A stretch of 64,000 bases of DNA from Paraburkholderia diazotrophica (GTDB taxonomy: Bacteria > Pseudomonadota > Gammaproteobacteria > Burkholderiales > Burkholderiaceae): contig NZ_FNYE01000002.1 of assembly GCF_900108945.1 (NCBI RefSeq), positions 248,001-312,000 of the forward strand, given 5' to 3'. The notes beneath the pieces are model-generated. The model saw only the letters and a program-made list of their open reading frames with translations. It made no database searches and had not been told where the DNA came from. How positions within the stretch are numbered: position 1 is the stretch's first letter; each line of letters opens with the position of its first letter. A program made the position numbers and the translations under genes. This document shows, piece after piece, positions 1 through 10,120 of this stretch.

Positions 1-29
1 CCTGACGTCTTAATTAAAGCGCGTGGAGA

Positions 30-1814
30 TTACATTTTGGCGGGTGCCGACACACCGATCACGGCGAGGCCGTTCGCCAGCACCTGGCGCGTCGCCGCGA
101 GCAGCGCGATGCGCGCATTGCGCGGCGCTTCTTCGTCGACGAGAACGCGTTCGGCATTGTAGAACGAGTGAAATTCGCCGGCGAGATCGCGCAGGTAGAA
201 CGCGACCGCGTGCGGCGCGAGTTCGTCGGCGGCATGGGTCAGCATGTCGGGGAATTCAGCGAGCTTTTGCAGCAGCGCCATCGCGCGCTCGCTGCCGAGC
301 GGCGACAGATCGACGAACGGCAGCAGCGCTTCGTCCGCGGCATAGCGCGACTTCCATTCGCTGATCACCGAGCAGATGCGCGCGTGCGCGTACTGCACGT
401 AGTACACGGGGTTCTCGTCGTTCTGCTTGAGCGCGAGGTCGACGTCGAACACGAACTCCGTATCGGCCTTGCGCGAAATCAGGAAGAAGCGCACGGCGTC
501 GCGGCCGCGGCGGATGGTCTCTTCGTCGAGCAGATCGGGCGCCGCTTCCTGGCCCGGCAGCGCGCCGCCCGACCATTCGATCAGATCGCGCACCGTCACA
601 TAGCTGCCCGCGCGCTTCGAGATCTTCACTTCCTGGCCGTCGCGCATCACCGTGACCATCTTGTGCAGCACATAGTCGGGATAGCCCTTCGGAATGCCGA
701 TGCCGAGCCCTTGCAGACCGGCGCGCACACGCGCGATCGTGCCGTGGTGGTCCGAGCCCTGGATGTTGATGACCTTCGTGAAGCCGCGCTGCCACTTCGT
801 CTCGTGATAGGCGACGTCGGGCACGAAGTACGTGTACGTGCCATCGGACTTGCGCATTACGCGGTCCTTGTCGTCGCCGTCGTCGGTGGTGCGCAGCCAC
901 AGCGCGCCGTCCTGCTCGTAGGTCTTGCCGGCGTCGATCAGCTCCTTCACCGTATTCTCGACGCGGCCTTCCTTGTACAGCGACGATTCGAGGTAGTACT
1001 GGTCGAACTTCACGCCGAACGCCTGCAGGTCCATGTCCTGCTCATGACGCAGATAGGCGACGGCAAAACGGCGGATCGCTTCGAGATTCTCGACGTCGCC
1101 TGCGCCCTTGACGGGCTCGCCGTCGCTTGCCGATACGGTTTCGCCGTTCAGGTAGTCGCGCGCGATGTCGGCGATGTATTCGCCGTTGTACGCGCTTTCG
1201 GGCCAGCCCGCGTCGCCGGGCTTGAGGCCACGGGCGCGCGCCTGCGTCGAGATCGCCAGGTTGCCGATCTGTACGCCCGCGTCGTTGTAGTAGAACTCGC
1301 GATGCACGGCATAGCCCTGCGACGCGAGCACGTTCGACATCGCGTCGCCGAGCGCGGCCTGGCGGCCGTGTCCGACGTGCAGCGGGCCCGTCGGGTTCGC
1401 CGACACGAACTCGACCAGCACGCGCTTGCCCGCGTCGCGCGCCGAGCGGCCGAAGGCGTCGCGCTGCTCGAAGATCGCGGCGATCACGGCCTGCTTCGAA
1501 GCAGCCGACAGACGCAAGTTGATGAAGCCCGGACCGGCCACTTCGGCGCTATCGACGAGGCCCTTGGCCTGCGGATGCACGAGCAGCGCATCGACGATCT
1601 GTTGCGCGAGCTGGCGCGGGTTGCTGCGCAGCGGCTTGGCGATCTGCATCGCGACGTTGCAAGCGACGTCGCCGTGCGCGGCAACTTTCGGTCGTTCGAG
1701 CGTGATGGCCGGCGCGACGAACGCGGCTTCGGATTCACCTTGAGTGGCCTGGGCGACCTGCTTGACGACGTCGGTCAGCAGGGTTTCGAGAGTTTGTTTG
1801 TGTGCAGGCAGCAT
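30..1814 (-). CDS. argS: Arginyl-tRNA synthetase (ArgRS)
   Basis: This cytoplasmic class I aminoacyl-tRNA synthetase charges tRNA-Arg with arginine. The 594-residue product has the N-terminal additional domain, then the class I signature in the stretch [15 protein letters not shown], and a C-terminal anticodon-binding domain ending in SAPAKM. The open frame continues upstream to 2141, but the family start is the ATG at 1814 (MLPAHKQT), because the upstream part is arginine-rich and unlike ArgRS. The length is normal for the family. It is divergent from the DUF1840 gene at 2237. The identification is secure; only the start is inferred. Confidence 0.97.
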   Translation of the reverse strand: MLPAHKQTLETLLTDVVKQVAQATQGESEAAFVAPAITLERPKVAAHGDVACNVAMQIAKPLRSNPRQLAQQIVDALLVHPQAKGLVDSAEVAGPGFINLRLSAASKQAVIAAIFEQRDAFGRSARDAGKRVLVEFVSANPTGPLHVGHGRQAALGDAMSNVLASQGYAVHREFYYNDAGVQIGNLAISTQARARGLKPGDAGWPESAYNGEYIADIARDYLNGETVSASDGEPVKGAGDVENLEAIRRFAVAYLRHEQDMDLQAFGVKFDQYYLESSLYKEGRVENTVKELIDAGKTYEQDGALWLRTTDDGDDKDRVMRKSDGTYTYFVPDVAYHETKWQRGFTKVINIQGSDHHGTIARVRAGLQGLGIGIPKGYPDYVLHKMVTVMRDGQEVKISKRAGSYVTVRDLIEWSGGALPGQEAAPDLLDEETIRRGRDAVRFFLISRKADTEFVFDVDLALKQNDENPVYYVQYAHARICSVISEWKSRYAADEALLPFVDLSPLGSERAMALLQKLAEFPDMLTHAADELAPHAVAFYLRDLAGEFHSFYNAERVLVDEEAPRNARIALLAATRQVLANGLAVIGVSAPAKM

Positions 1815-2070
1815 GCTTGTTGCGAGTCCAGTGAGGCAGTCCGATGAAGCGGGCAGCGCCGCGAACGGCGCGGAAACAGGCCGGTGACGGCGTGCAACGC
1901 GCTTGGGCGCCGGATGCGCGTCGCGAGCGTGACGCTGCGGCGGCGCGCCAGGGCGGCGATCGCTTCGCGGCGCGCGCCGTGCCGAATAGCCGGACACGCG
2001 CTGCGGCGAAGCGGCACGGCGAATGCAGCGTGCCCGGACGCACGGCGGCGAGCTTTTTCCGTCAAGCCGG

Positions 2071-2090
2071 ATTTTAGCAGGTGCTAATAT
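2071..2090. promoter_or_regulatory. Back-to-back extended -10 elements in a palindrome
   Basis: The palindrome TTAGCA-GG-TGCTAA carries an extended -10 on each strand: TGCTAAAAT reading left toward argS and TGCTAATAT reading right toward the DUF1840 gene. It lies in the 422-bp divergent gap 1815-2236. The implied leaders are long, about 250 nt for argS and 140 nt for the other gene. The motif matches are seen directly; promoter function is inferred. I see nothing else in the gap. Confidence 0.4.
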
Positions 2091-2236
2091 GTCCAATGAG
2101 ATGCCCAGCAGGGGCCGTGGCCACCGGCAACACCCGAGCAAGCAGCCGGCGCGCCAACGGAACCCGTGCGGCTGACCGTGACGAGCATCATGCGGCCGGC
2201 CGTGGGAGAAGCCAACATAACGAAAAGGGAACAGTC

Positions 2237-2563
2237 ATGCTGATTACTTTCAAGTGCCGCTCCGCCCCCGATGTGGTGATGTTGGAGAATCTCGCCCAAT
2301 ATCTGCTGGGAATCATCGGCAAGCGGCTCGGCCCGCGCGGTGTAATCAATCACGACGAACTCGGCGTTGCGATCTCGAAGCTCGAAGCAGCAATCGTGAC
2401 CGACAAGCAGGAACGCGCCGAGCATGAAGGCCACTTCCACGAAGGGGAGGAAGGCCACGACACTCACGAGATTCCGATTGGCCTCGCGCAACGCGCATTT
2501 CCGTTCCTCGATATGCTGCGCGCTGCGCAGAAGGAAAATACGGACATCGTCTGGGGGATCTGA
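2237..2563 (+). CDS. DUF1840 domain-containing protein
   Basis: This 108-residue cytoplasmic protein has no signal peptide and a His/Glu-rich stretch around residues 60-77 (EHEGHFHEGEEGHDTHE) that could bind metal. It matches the DUF1840 family of beta-proteobacteria as I recall it (start MLITFKCRSAPDVVML); no biochemical role is known to me. The ATG at 2237 is preceded by AAAAGGGA, a plausible ribosome-binding site, whereas the in-frame extension back to 2081 has no family resemblance. It stands alone between argS and a convergent small gene. Confidence 0.8.
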   Translation: MLITFKCRSAPDVVMLENLAQYLLGIIGKRLGPRGVINHDELGVAISKLEAAIVTDKQERAEHEGHFHEGEEGHDTHEIPIGLAQRAFPFLDMLRAAQKENTDIVWGI

Positions 2564-2678
2564 GCGGCTTTCGATCGCACCGGTGAGGCTGCGCTGAGGC
2601 GGCTTTGTCCTTTGTCATGTGATTCCCGCTCGGTGCAGCGCGCGCTGTCTTGCGCGGCGTCGTATTTGGCCGCGCATA

Positions 2679-2697
2679 CCCGGAATCCGATTCCGGG
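2679..2697. repeat. 8-bp inverted repeat, CCCGGAAT / ATTCCGGG
   Basis: This is a perfect inverted repeat with a 3-nt loop, just before the bidirectional terminator. It may be part of the convergent termination region; no other role is apparent. Confidence 0.4.
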
Positions 2698-2726
2698 CCG
2701 AGCGCGCATCTGCCGCTTCCAGCCCA

Positions 2727-2758
2727 CAAAAAAGCCCATCTCGCGATGGGCTTTTTTG
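2727..2758. terminator. Bidirectional intrinsic terminator
   Basis: A perfect 14-bp stem (2727-2740 with 2745-2758) closes a TCGC loop and has six A on one side and six T on the other, so it can work on both strands. It separates the convergent DUF1840 gene and the small secreted-protein gene at 2792. Confidence 0.9.
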
Positions 2759-2791
2759 TTGCGTTTTTCGCCGTGACGCAGCCCTCGCGCG

Positions 2792-2998
2792 TTACTGGCT
2801 TGCGCCTTCCGGCACGGTCGCGGGAGCGGATGCGCCCTTCTTCATCTTGTTCTTTTTGGGCTTCTTCACGTGAGTGACGGTGGGCGGCGAATACGAACTC
2901 ACTGAGCTTGATCCGCCGGGGGCCTGAGGTTGCGCGCCAGCGAGCGGCGCGACGGCGGCGAGCGATAACGCGATCAACATCAGCGTCAGCTTCTTCAT
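2792..2998 (-). CDS. Small exported protein of unknown function
   Basis: This 68-residue product starts with a clear signal peptide (MKKLTLMLIALSLAAVAPLAGAQ, hydrophobic core at residues 4-18, probable cleavage after AGA). The mature part is short, Ser/Pro-rich, then has a basic Lys-rich segment (KKPKKNKMKKG). The ATG at 2998 is preceded by GGAGAG, which decides the start over the longer frame to 3025. I do not recognise the family. The basic tail suggests binding to something acidic in the periplasm or at the envelope, but that is a guess. Confidence 0.65.
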   Translation of the reverse strand: MKKLTLMLIALSLAAVAPLAGAQPQAPGGSSSVSSYSPPTVTHVKKPKKNKMKKGASAPATVPEGASQ

Positions 2999-3179
2999 AC
3001 GATTTCTCTCCGTTGACGGTTGCAAGTCGTTGAGTCGACGCGTTTTTACGGTCGCGTCTGGCAGGTTCGGCAGGATGAAGCGTTTTCAGTCTACAAAGCC
3101 GAAAATATTCGCTGGGCCTTTCAACTGAAAATATTCAGCCTCTGGCCAGCGATATAGTCCTGCCGTCCGCCGCTTCCGC

Positions 3180-5897
3180 TCAGAGCAGCGGCGCGAGCGC
3201 GCGCTCTGCGTCCGCCTTCGACAGCGACATGCGCCGCGCGTAGTCCTCCAACTGATCCTGGCCGATCTTGCCGACCGAGAAATAAGTGCTGTCGGGATGC
3301 GCGAGATAGAAGCCTGAGACGCTCGCGGCGGGCAGCATCGCGAGCGATTCGGTGACGCTCATGCCGATCTCGTCGGCTTGCAGCGCGGTGAACATGTCGC
3401 GCTTGACGAGGTGATCCGGGCAGGCCGGATAGCCGGGCGCGGGACGGATGCCGCGATACTTCTCGCCGATCAGATCGTCGTTCGACAGATTTTCGCCTTG
3501 CGCATAGCCCCACAGGTCGCGGCGCACGCGCGCATGCATCGCTTCGGCGAATGCTTCCGCGAAGCGATCGGCGAGCGCCTTCAGCATGATCGCGCTGTAG
3601 TCGTCGTGATCCTGCTCGAACTGCTTTTCCTTCGCGTCGACGCCCAGGCCCGCCGTGACCGCGAACATGCCGATATAGTCGGCGACGCCCGAATCCTTCG
3701 GCGCGATGAAATCGGCGAGCGACCGGTTCGGCCGCATCACGCCGTCCACCACGGGACGCACGCTTTGCTGGCGCAGGTTGCGCCACGTCAGCGCGACTTC
3801 GCTGCGCGACTCGTCCGTGTAGATTTCGATGTCGTCGTCGTTGACCGTGTTCGCGGGCAGCAGCGCGATGACACCGTTCGCCGTGAGCCAGCGGCCCTGG
3901 ATCAGGCGCGCGAGCATCGACTTGGCATCCGAGAAAACGCGGCGTGCCGATTCGCCGACGATCTCGTCGTTGAGAATCGCGGGATACGGACCGGCTAGAT
4001 CCCACGTCTGGAAGAACGGGCCCCAGTCGATGTAGTTCGCGAGTTCGTTCAGATCGAAGTTCTTGAACACGCGCCGGCCGATGAACTTCGGCTTCACAGG
4101 CTGATACGCGCTCCAGTCGATCTTCGTCCTGTTCGCGCGGGCTTCTATGAGCGTGACGAGCGGCTGGGCCTTCTTGTTCGCGTGCTGATTGCGGATGCGG
4201 TCGTAGTCGGCCTTCAGCTCGTCGAGATACTTCGTTGCGCCTTCGTCGGACAGTAGATTCGACGCCACCGACACCGACCGCGACGCATCCGGCACGTACA
4301 CGACAGGGCCTTCGTAGTGCGGCGCGATCTTCACGGCGGTATGCACGCGCGAAGTCGTCGCGCCGCCGATCAGCAGCGGAATCTTCTTCACGCGGAAGTA
4401 ATCGTCGCGCTGCATTTCCGACGCGACGTAGGCCATTTCTTCGAGCGACGGCGTGATCAGGCCCGACAGACCGATGATGTCCGCGCCTTCGACTTTCGCC
4501 TTCGCGAGAATCTCGTTGCACGGGACCATCACGCCCATGTTGACCACTTCGAAGTTGTTGCACTGAAGCACGACGGAAACGATGTTCTTGCCGATATCGT
4601 GCACGTCGCCCTTCACGGTCGCGACGACGATCTTGCCTTTCGCGCGCACGTCGCCGCCCGCTTCGGCGAGCTGGCGCTTTTCTTCTTCGATGAACGGAAT
4701 CAGATGCGCGACGGCCTGCTTCATCACGCGCGCGGACTTCACGACTTGCGGCAGGAACATCTTGCCCTGGCCGAACAGGTCGCCGACGATATTCATGCCG
4801 TCCATCAGCGGGCCTTCGATCACGTTGATCGGGCGGCCGCCGCCTTGCATGATCTTGACGCGCGCTTCTTCCGTGTCTTCGACGATGAAGTTCGTGATGC
4901 CGTGCACGAGCGCATGCGCGAGACGCTGCTCGACGCCCTGGTTGCGCCACTCGAGGTTCTCTTCTTTCTTCGCTGCGCCCGTCTTGAACTTGTCGGCGCT
5001 TTCGAGCAGGCGGTCGGTTGCGTCTTCGCGGCGGTTCAGCACCACGTCTTCGACGCGCTCGCGCAATTCGGCGTCGAGGTCCGCGTACACACCCAGCTGG
5101 CCCGCGTTGACGATGCCCATGTCCATGCCCGCCTGAATCGCGTGGTAGAGGAACACGGTGTGGATCGCCTCGCGCACCGGGTCGTTGCCGCGGAACGAGA
5201 ACGACACGTTCGACACGCCGCCGCTCACTTTCGCATACGGCAAGTTCTGCTTGATCCAGCGCGTCGCTTCGATGAAGTCGACGGCGTAGTTGTTGTGCTC
5301 TTCAATGCCCGTCGCGATGGCGAAGATGTTCGGATCGAAGATGATGTCTTCGGGCGCAAAGCCCACTTCATTGACGAGAATGTCGTACGAGCGCTTGCAG
5401 ATTTCCGTCTTGCGCTTGAACGTGTCGGCCTGGCCCTGTTCGTCGAATGCCATCACGACGGTCGCCGCGCCGTAACGGCGGATCAGCTTCGCCTGGTGGC
5501 GGAAGCTCTCTTCGCCTTCCTTCAGCGAGATCGAGTTGACGATCGCCTTGCCCTGCACGCATTTCAGGCCCGCTTCGATCACCTCCCACTTCGACGAGTC
5601 GATCATGACCGGCACGCGTGCAATGTCCGGCTCCGACGCGATCAGATTCATGAAGCGCACCATCGCCGCTTTCGAATCGAGCATCGCTTCGTCCATGTTC
5701 ACGTCGATGACCTGTGCGCCGTTTTCGACTTGCTGGCGCGCGACGGCCAGCGCTTCGTCGAACTGGCCGTTCAGGATCATCCGCGCGAATGCCTTCGAGC
5801 CCGTCACGTTGGTGCGTTCGCCGACGTTGATGAAGAGCGTCCCCGAAGTGACGTTGAACGGCTCGAGGCCGGAGAGGCGCATCGTGTGATCGGTCAT
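3180..5897 (-). CDS. metH: Methionine synthase, folate/cobalamin/activation part
   Basis: This 905-residue protein corresponds to the second, larger part of cobalamin-dependent methionine synthase. In order it has the pterin-binding domain (from about residue 10, [13 protein letters not shown]), the B12 cap and B12-binding domain with the DxHxxG motif (DVHDIGK, His433), and the AdoMet-binding activation domain ([12 protein letters not shown] near residue 800). It lacks the homocysteine domain, which is encoded just upstream by the gene ending at 5967. The two genes are in the same frame, separated by one TGA and 23 sense codons. I see no strong Shine-Dalgarno before the ATG at 5897, so translational coupling is plausible. 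Confidence 0.95.
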   Translation of the reverse strand: MTDHTMRLSGLEPFNVTSGTLFINVGERTNVTGSKAFARMILNGQFDEALAVARQQVENGAQVIDVNMDEAMLDSKAAMVRFMNLIASEPDIARVPVMIDSSKWEVIEAGLKCVQGKAIVNSISLKEGEESFRHQAKLIRRYGAATVVMAFDEQGQADTFKRKTEICKRSYDILVNEVGFAPEDIIFDPNIFAIATGIEEHNNYAVDFIEATRWIKQNLPYAKVSGGVSNVSFSFRGNDPVREAIHTVFLYHAIQAGMDMGIVNAGQLGVYADLDAELRERVEDVVLNRREDATDRLLESADKFKTGAAKKEENLEWRNQGVEQRLAHALVHGITNFIVEDTEEARVKIMQGGGRPINVIEGPLMDGMNIVGDLFGQGKMFLPQVVKSARVMKQAVAHLIPFIEEEKRQLAEAGGDVRAKGKIVVATVKGDVHDIGKNIVSVVLQCNNFEVVNMGVMVPCNEILAKAKVEGADIIGLSGLITPSLEEMAYVASEMQRDDYFRVKKIPLLIGGATTSRVHTAVKIAPHYEGPVVYVPDASRSVSVASNLLSDEGATKYLDELKADYDRIRNQHANKKAQPLVTLIEARANRTKIDWSAYQPVKPKFIGRRVFKNFDLNELANYIDWGPFFQTWDLAGPYPAILNDEIVGESARRVFSDAKSMLARLIQGRWLTANGVIALLPANTVNDDDIEIYTDESRSEVALTWRNLRQQSVRPVVDGVMRPNRSLADFIAPKDSGVADYIGMFAVTAGLGVDAKEKQFEQDHDDYSAIMLKALADRFAEAFAEAMHARVRRDLWGYAQGENLSNDDLIGEKYRGIRPAPGYPACPDHLVKRDMFTALQADEIGMSVTESLAMLPAASVSGFYLAHPDSTYFSVGKIGQDQLEDYARRMSLSKADAERALAPLL

Positions 5898-5966
5898 GGT
5901 CTTTGCGTGTTTCGTCGTTGCTTCAATGGGTTCTGCGGGCGGCCGGCCGTGCAGCGTTGATGTGCT

Positions 5967-7040
5967 TCAGGCGGCGTCGCGATACTGGCTCGGCCACTTG
6001 CGCGGCTTCACTTCATTCAGCGCCTTCGCGATTGCGGCGATATGTTCCGGCGTCGTGCCGCAGCAGCCGCCCGCGATGTTCACGAGACCGGCTTGCGCGA
6101 ATTCCTTCAGGAGGCCCGACGTATCGGCGGGCAGTTCGTCGAAGCCGGTGTCGCTCATCGGATTCGGCAGGCCGGCGTTCGGATAGCACGACACATAGGT
6201 GTCGCACAGCTTCGCCAGCTCCGCGATGTACGGACGCATCAGCGCGGCGCCCAGCGCGCAGTTCAGGCCGAACGTGAGCGGCTTCGCATGGCGCAGCGAA
6301 TTCCAGAACGCTTCGACCGTTTGTCCCGACAGAATGCGGCCCGATGCGTCCGTCACCGTGCCCGAGATCATGATGGGCAGGCGCTCGTCCGTGTCGTCGA
6401 ACAGCTCGTCGAGCGCGAAGAGCGCGGCCTTCGCGTTCAGCGTGTCGAAGATCGTTTCGACGAGGAACAGGTCCGCGCCGCCTTCCATCAGCGCTTTCGC
6501 CTGCTCGTAGTACGCGGCGCGCAGTTCGTCGAAACTGACGTTGCGCGCGCCCGGATCGTTGACGTCGGGCGAGATGCTCGCCGTCTTCGGCGTCGGCCCG
6601 ATTGCGCCGGCAACGAAGCGCGGCTTGTCAGGCGTCGAATACTTGTCGCATGCAGCACGCGCGAGCTTCGCCGATTCGCGGTTCATCTCGACGACGAGCT
6701 CTTCCATTCCGTAGTCGGCCTGCGCGACGGTCGTTGCGCCGAACGTGTTCGTCTCGATGATGTCGGCGCCCGCAGCCAGGTACTGCTCGTGAATCTCGCT
6801 GATGATCTGCGGCTGCGTGATCGACAGCAACTCGTTGTTGCCTTTGATGTCGCGCGCATAGTCCTTGAAGCGCTCGCCGCGATAGGCGGCTTCGTCGAGC
6901 CTGTAGCGCTGGATCATCGTGCCCATCGCGCCGTCCAGAATCAGGATGCGCGATTCGAGCAACGCGGGCAGGGCCGCGCCGCGCGTGTACGCGGCGCCGG
7001 CGTTGGCGACTGATGGGGCTGACTTGGCGGGCTGGTTCAT
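5967..7040 (-). CDS. metH: Methionine synthase, homocysteine-binding part
   Basis: This 357-residue protein is the homocysteine S-methyltransferase (Hcy-binding) barrel, equivalent to about the first 353 residues of E. coli MetH. It has the substrate signature [12 protein letters not shown] (around residue 33), a zinc-ligand Cys in GLNCALGA and the paired Cys of [10 protein letters not shown] near the C terminus. It would bind and activate homocysteine and receive methyl from the cobalamin module encoded downstream. The start at 7040 (MNQPAKSAP) is chosen because the 89-codon extension is low-complexity Arg/Ala sequence. A split at exactly this domain boundary also occurs, as I recall, in other Burkholderiales. 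Confidence 0.94.
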   Translation of the reverse strand: MNQPAKSAPSVANAGAAYTRGAALPALLESRILILDGAMGTMIQRYRLDEAAYRGERFKDYARDIKGNNELLSITQPQIISEIHEQYLAAGADIIETNTFGATTVAQADYGMEELVVEMNRESAKLARAACDKYSTPDKPRFVAGAIGPTPKTASISPDVNDPGARNVSFDELRAAYYEQAKALMEGGADLFLVETIFDTLNAKAALFALDELFDDTDERLPIMISGTVTDASGRILSGQTVEAFWNSLRHAKPLTFGLNCALGAALMRPYIAELAKLCDTYVSCYPNAGLPNPMSDTGFDELPADTSGLLKEFAQAGLVNIAGGCCGTTPEHIAAIAKALNEVKPRKWPSQYRDAA

Positions 7041-7094
7041 GGTCTGATCGCGCTCGTGCCGGCAGGCTCTGCCGACTTTTTCAGGAAACTCAAT

Positions 7095-7100
7095 ATTGTA
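7095..7100 (-). promoter_or_regulatory. Possible -10 box for metH
   Basis: The leftward hexamer TACAAT lies 55 bp upstream of the metH start. I find no convincing -35 at the right distance, and I looked for but did not see the conserved SAH-riboswitch sequence in this leader. Confidence 0.25.
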
Positions 7101-7293
7101 GCCGGATGGCCGCGAACTCGCCGCGCGACGCGGCTTTGCGGCCCGTGCTTGGGGCGCAAGGCCCGCCGGTTGCTGCCAATGGAGCGCGGGCAGTATATCT
7201 TTCGCTGTTTGCGCGGCGCGCTCGCCTTGCCTGGCGCGGCGCGCCGCGAGACGGGCACCTCGCGGACAAAAGCGAAAGGGCCAAAAACGAAAA

Positions 7294-7319
7294 ACCCCGC
7301 CGGGCAAGCCGGGCGGGGT
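7294..7319 (-). terminator. Intrinsic terminator after the DUF3567 gene
   Basis: Reading left, an 8-bp GC stem (ACCCCGCC / GGCGGGGT, with an inner GGC/GCC pair) is followed by TTTTTCGTTTTT. It ends the gene at 7367-7624 and insulates metH. It is the main feature of the 326-bp gap 7041-7366. Confidence 0.85.
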
Positions 7320-7366
7320 CGATTGGGGACGTGTCGCCTGGAGTTGGCGTCAGTTGCGCCGATGGG

Positions 7367-7624
7367 TCAGTGAAGAATGACCGGCTGATTCATCAGGCTG
7401 TCGAATTGACCGAGAAATTCGTCCACTTCGTCTAGCGTCGGTTCGTCTTCGATGAGCTTTTGCACGTGCTCGCGAAAACTGGCTGCCATCACGCCGTCGA
7501 TGTAAATCTCGCGCTGCGTGTTCTTGTCGACGATCTCATACCCACCGGACCTCATCGCGATATGCCCGTCCTGCGGCGGGAATTCGACGACACAATAGTT
7601 GGGGCTGTTGTAGATCATTTGCAT
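7367..7624 (-). CDS. DUF3567 family protein
   Basis: This 85-residue acidic cytoplasmic protein (MQMIYNSPNYCVVEFPPQDG) matches the DUF3567 family of Burkholderiales as I recall it; its function is unknown. There is no signal peptide or membrane segment. The C-terminal half (residues 45-80) is probably helical. A strong Shine-Dalgarno AAGGAG stands 7 nt before the ATG and a good terminator follows, so it is very likely an expressed single-gene unit. Confidence 0.8.
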   Translation of the reverse strand: MQMIYNSPNYCVVEFPPQDGHIAMRSGGYEIVDKNTQREIYIDGVMAASFREHVQKLIEDEPTLDEVDEFLGQFDSLMNQPVILH

Positions 7625-7741
7625 GGCGACACTCCTTCTTTCCGATGGCTCCGGGCCAGTGTTGCACCGTAGATGGAGCCCATGGTTTGGAATTCAAGGG
7701 GTGGGTCCGGCTTGACGCGTTAAAGATTCCGGACCTGTCTG

Positions 7742-8530
7742 TTAGACCAGTTTCTGCAAAAACGATTCAAGCAAAGCAGTAAAACGTTGTGATTGCTCAA
7801 TCGGTGCGAGGTGAGCCGCGTCTAGCAGTTCGAATCTCGCTCCCCGGATGGCATCCGCTATTGCCTGTGTAGCAGCAGGTGGCGTGCCTGCATCGTGGCG
7901 TCCAGCCACTGCGAGAGTGGGAAGGGTGATCTCCTTCAGTCTACTGCTCACGTCGAAATCGCGCAGTGCAAGGCACGCATGCGCATAACCTTCAGACGAA
8001 GTGTTCTCGAATACCTCGCGAATCTGTTCGACGACTTCGGGATGCGCATCGCGAAAGCCGGCCGTCAGCCAGCGTTCCATTGTCGCTTGCGCGAGCGCGC
8101 CGACGCCTTCGTTGCGCACCATTGCCGCGCGCTGCTCCCAGAGCGCGCGGCCGTCGGATGGCGTGGCGGCGTGCGTGTCGGTCAGCGTCAGCGTATCCAC
8201 GCGATCGGGGTTATCGAGCGCGAACTGCTGCGCGATCATGCCGCCCATCGACATGCCGACCAGATGCGTCTTCTTTACGCCAAGCGCATCCAGCAGCGCG
8301 CGCAGATCCTGTGACAGATCCGCCACGCTGAACTGCTTGTCGGATACGGCCGTTTGCCCGTGACCGCGCACGTCGTAGCGCAATACCGTGTACTCGTCGC
8401 GGAAGAAACCGGCGAGCTGATCCCATATCGACAGATCGCCGCCTAGCTGATGAACGAACGTGAGCCAGGGGCCTCCACCTTCATTGCTCAGGATGTAGCG
8501 CGTATCGATGCCATTCACATTGGTTTGCAT
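7742..8530 (-). CDS. Alpha/beta hydrolase, enol-lactonase-like
   Basis: This 262-residue protein is an alpha/beta-hydrolase with oxyanion-region sequence FVHQLGGDLSIWDQ, nucleophile elbow GMSMGG, and a C-terminal catalytic His in DAAHLAPIE. The arrangement resembles 3-oxoadipate enol-lactonase (PcaD), which opens an enol-lactone in aromatic degradation, but no other pca genes are nearby, so the substrate is open. The ATG at 8530 has GGAG about 7 nt upstream, which favours it over the longer frame to 8623. It has no signal peptide, so it is cytoplasmic. Confidence 0.85.
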   Translation of the reverse strand: MQTNVNGIDTRYILSNEGGGPWLTFVHQLGGDLSIWDQLAGFFRDEYTVLRYDVRGHGQTAVSDKQFSVADLSQDLRALLDALGVKKTHLVGMSMGGMIAQQFALDNPDRVDTLTLTDTHAATPSDGRALWEQRAAMVRNEGVGALAQATMERWLTAGFRDAHPEVVEQIREVFENTSSEGYAHACLALRDFDVSSRLKEITLPTLAVAGRHDAGTPPAATQAIADAIRGARFELLDAAHLAPIEQSQRFTALLESFLQKLV

Positions 8531-8751
8531 GCGGACTCCATAAATGTTGTCGCAATGAAAGAACGAGTGAATCAACCGCTCATGCGATCCGGGTCGTTCG
8601 CCGGGTCGTTCAATTCGCATCATGGGATGCGCATGAAACGTTCGTGTGATGAGCGCTGCTCGTCGTGCGATTCATGCACGCGGCAGAAGTTTCTGAAGAC
8701 GAGTGCGGCCTCGATTGTTAAGTATCCCGCAGCGCCAAGAGCCTGCTTGCA

Positions 8752-9969
8752 TCAGGGCTTTTCCGGTCCCGCGCCGGGATCGGTGACGGAGGGTTGGGCG
8801 CTGCCCGACGAGCTGTCGTCCGAAGAAGAGGCGTCGTTGACATCCGGCGGCGCGAGCTTGCCGCGCCATACGAGTTCGATCTGCGTGCCGTTCGGCTCCG
8901 TCTGCACGAGGCGCGCCGGCAGCCAGCCGAGCGACGGCGCGAGCCACACGTCGATGCGCCGGCGATCGTTTTCGCGGCGCGGCAGCCGCATGAAATGCCG
9001 CGCATCGATCGATCCTTGCCCGGTGCGCACGGTTTCGTCGCCTATCGTCTCGATAGGCCAGATCTCGCCGCTATCGTTATCCGTCACGTAGAACTGCCGC
9101 GTGACGCCTGGCTGATAGGCATCCGGGTCGCCGCGCACCAGACTCGCCAGTTGCATCACCATGCTGAAGCGGTCCTGCGCGCCGTCGGGCAGCGCCAATG
9201 TAGCGGGCGTGCGCGTGAAGCCAATCTGCTTCGTATCGCGATGGAACGTGGTCACATCTTCGCCGCGACGGCCGCGCTTTTCGACGTACTGATCGGGGGC
9301 GAGACCGAATGCGTCGACGCGCCCGTGGCTCGAATAGCTGAACGTGCCGACAAACGGTAGAGGCACCGAGACGACCATATCGTACGAGCGGCCATCGCTC
9401 GTCCAGTGAATCGTGCCAGGCTGATTGCGCACGCCGTTGTAGAACGTGTCGTATTGCAGATCGCCCGATGGCGGCACGGAAAACTTCACGCCAGGCGTCG
9501 CTTGTGGCGTGTTGCCCTGGCCGATGCCGGGTCCATGGTTCGCGGCGGCCAGGGCTGCCGCAGCGGAGGCCACTAAATCCGAAGCGGCCGAAGCACCGAC
9601 AGGCGCACTGGCGGCTTCGTTAGTCGCGGGCACTTTCGACGGTTGCGGACGTGTCGCCGTCAGCACATGCTCGCGCGGCGCCTGAGCACCATGTTTGGGC
9701 GGAGCGGGCTTCGCGATGGCGGGCGGCGGAGAGCCGGCAGCCTGCGTTTCGATGCGCTCGGGCTTGAGCAGCGCGACCTGCACGGGAACATGCTCCGGCG
9801 CGACCGGTTTGAACGTGTCGTGATGCCGTTCGAACCACAGTGCGGCGATCAGGTGCGCGCCGGCGACAGCCGCGAGCACGCCCGTCCACCGCAGCCGCGA
9901 CGAACGGCGCTGCGCTGCGGCGAGTTGCGCATGCGACGAAACGGTGCGGACAGCGAATGGAGACGACAT
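8752..9969 (-). CDS. DUF3108 domain-containing membrane-anchored protein
   Basis: This 405-residue protein has one N-terminal membrane segment (about residues 28-46, WTGVLAAVAGAHLIAALWF), a Pro/Ala-rich linker to about residue 160, and a C-terminal beta-rich domain (from about residue 175, LQYDTFYNGVRNQPGTI) that looks like DUF3108, a family of predicted periplasmic proteins. The overall plan, one anchor plus a proline-rich spacer plus a periplasmic domain, resembles TonB-like proteins, but I see no TonB C-terminal domain. Function is unknown. It lies between an enol-lactonase-like gene and an IclR gene, all leftward. Confidence 0.75.
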   Translation of the reverse strand: MSSPFAVRTVSSHAQLAAAQRRSSRLRWTGVLAAVAGAHLIAALWFERHHDTFKPVAPEHVPVQVALLKPERIETQAAGSPPPAIAKPAPPKHGAQAPREHVLTATRPQPSKVPATNEAASAPVGASAASDLVASAAAALAAANHGPGIGQGNTPQATPGVKFSVPPSGDLQYDTFYNGVRNQPGTIHWTSDGRSYDMVVSVPLPFVGTFSYSSHGRVDAFGLAPDQYVEKRGRRGEDVTTFHRDTKQIGFTRTPATLALPDGAQDRFSMVMQLASLVRGDPDAYQPGVTRQFYVTDNDSGEIWPIETIGDETVRTGQGSIDARHFMRLPRRENDRRRIDVWLAPSLGWLPARLVQTEPNGTQIELVWRGKLAPPDVNDASSSDDSSSGSAQPSVTDPGAGPEKP

Positions 9970-10120
9970 GGGAAGCAGTATGTTGAACGCAGAACGCGGT
10001 TAAAGACGTTTCGACCGGGCGCCGCCGTCACGCGTTCATCGTGCGGGTTGTCGGGGGGCTTCGTGCGGGTTGTCGTGCGCCTCGTCGCGCGGCTCATCGT
10101 GTGATTGAAGCTCTATCGGT

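Noticed and set aside
168..1847. 559-codon open frame on the plus strand
   Set aside because: It lies fully opposite argS; the product is His/Arg/Val-rich as expected for an antisense shadow in GC-rich DNA, with no known domain.
2081..2236. Longer N terminus for the DUF1840 protein
   Set aside because: The extension is Arg/Ala-rich and starts inside the predicted promoter; the ATG at 2237 matches the family.
4317..5960. 547-codon open frame on the plus strand
   Set aside because: It is antisense to the metH gene and has the same His/Arg/Val/Asp-rich shadow composition.
7041..7293. SAH or cobalamin riboswitch before metH
   Set aside because: The leader lacks the conserved cores I know for these classes. 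A covariance search would settle it.
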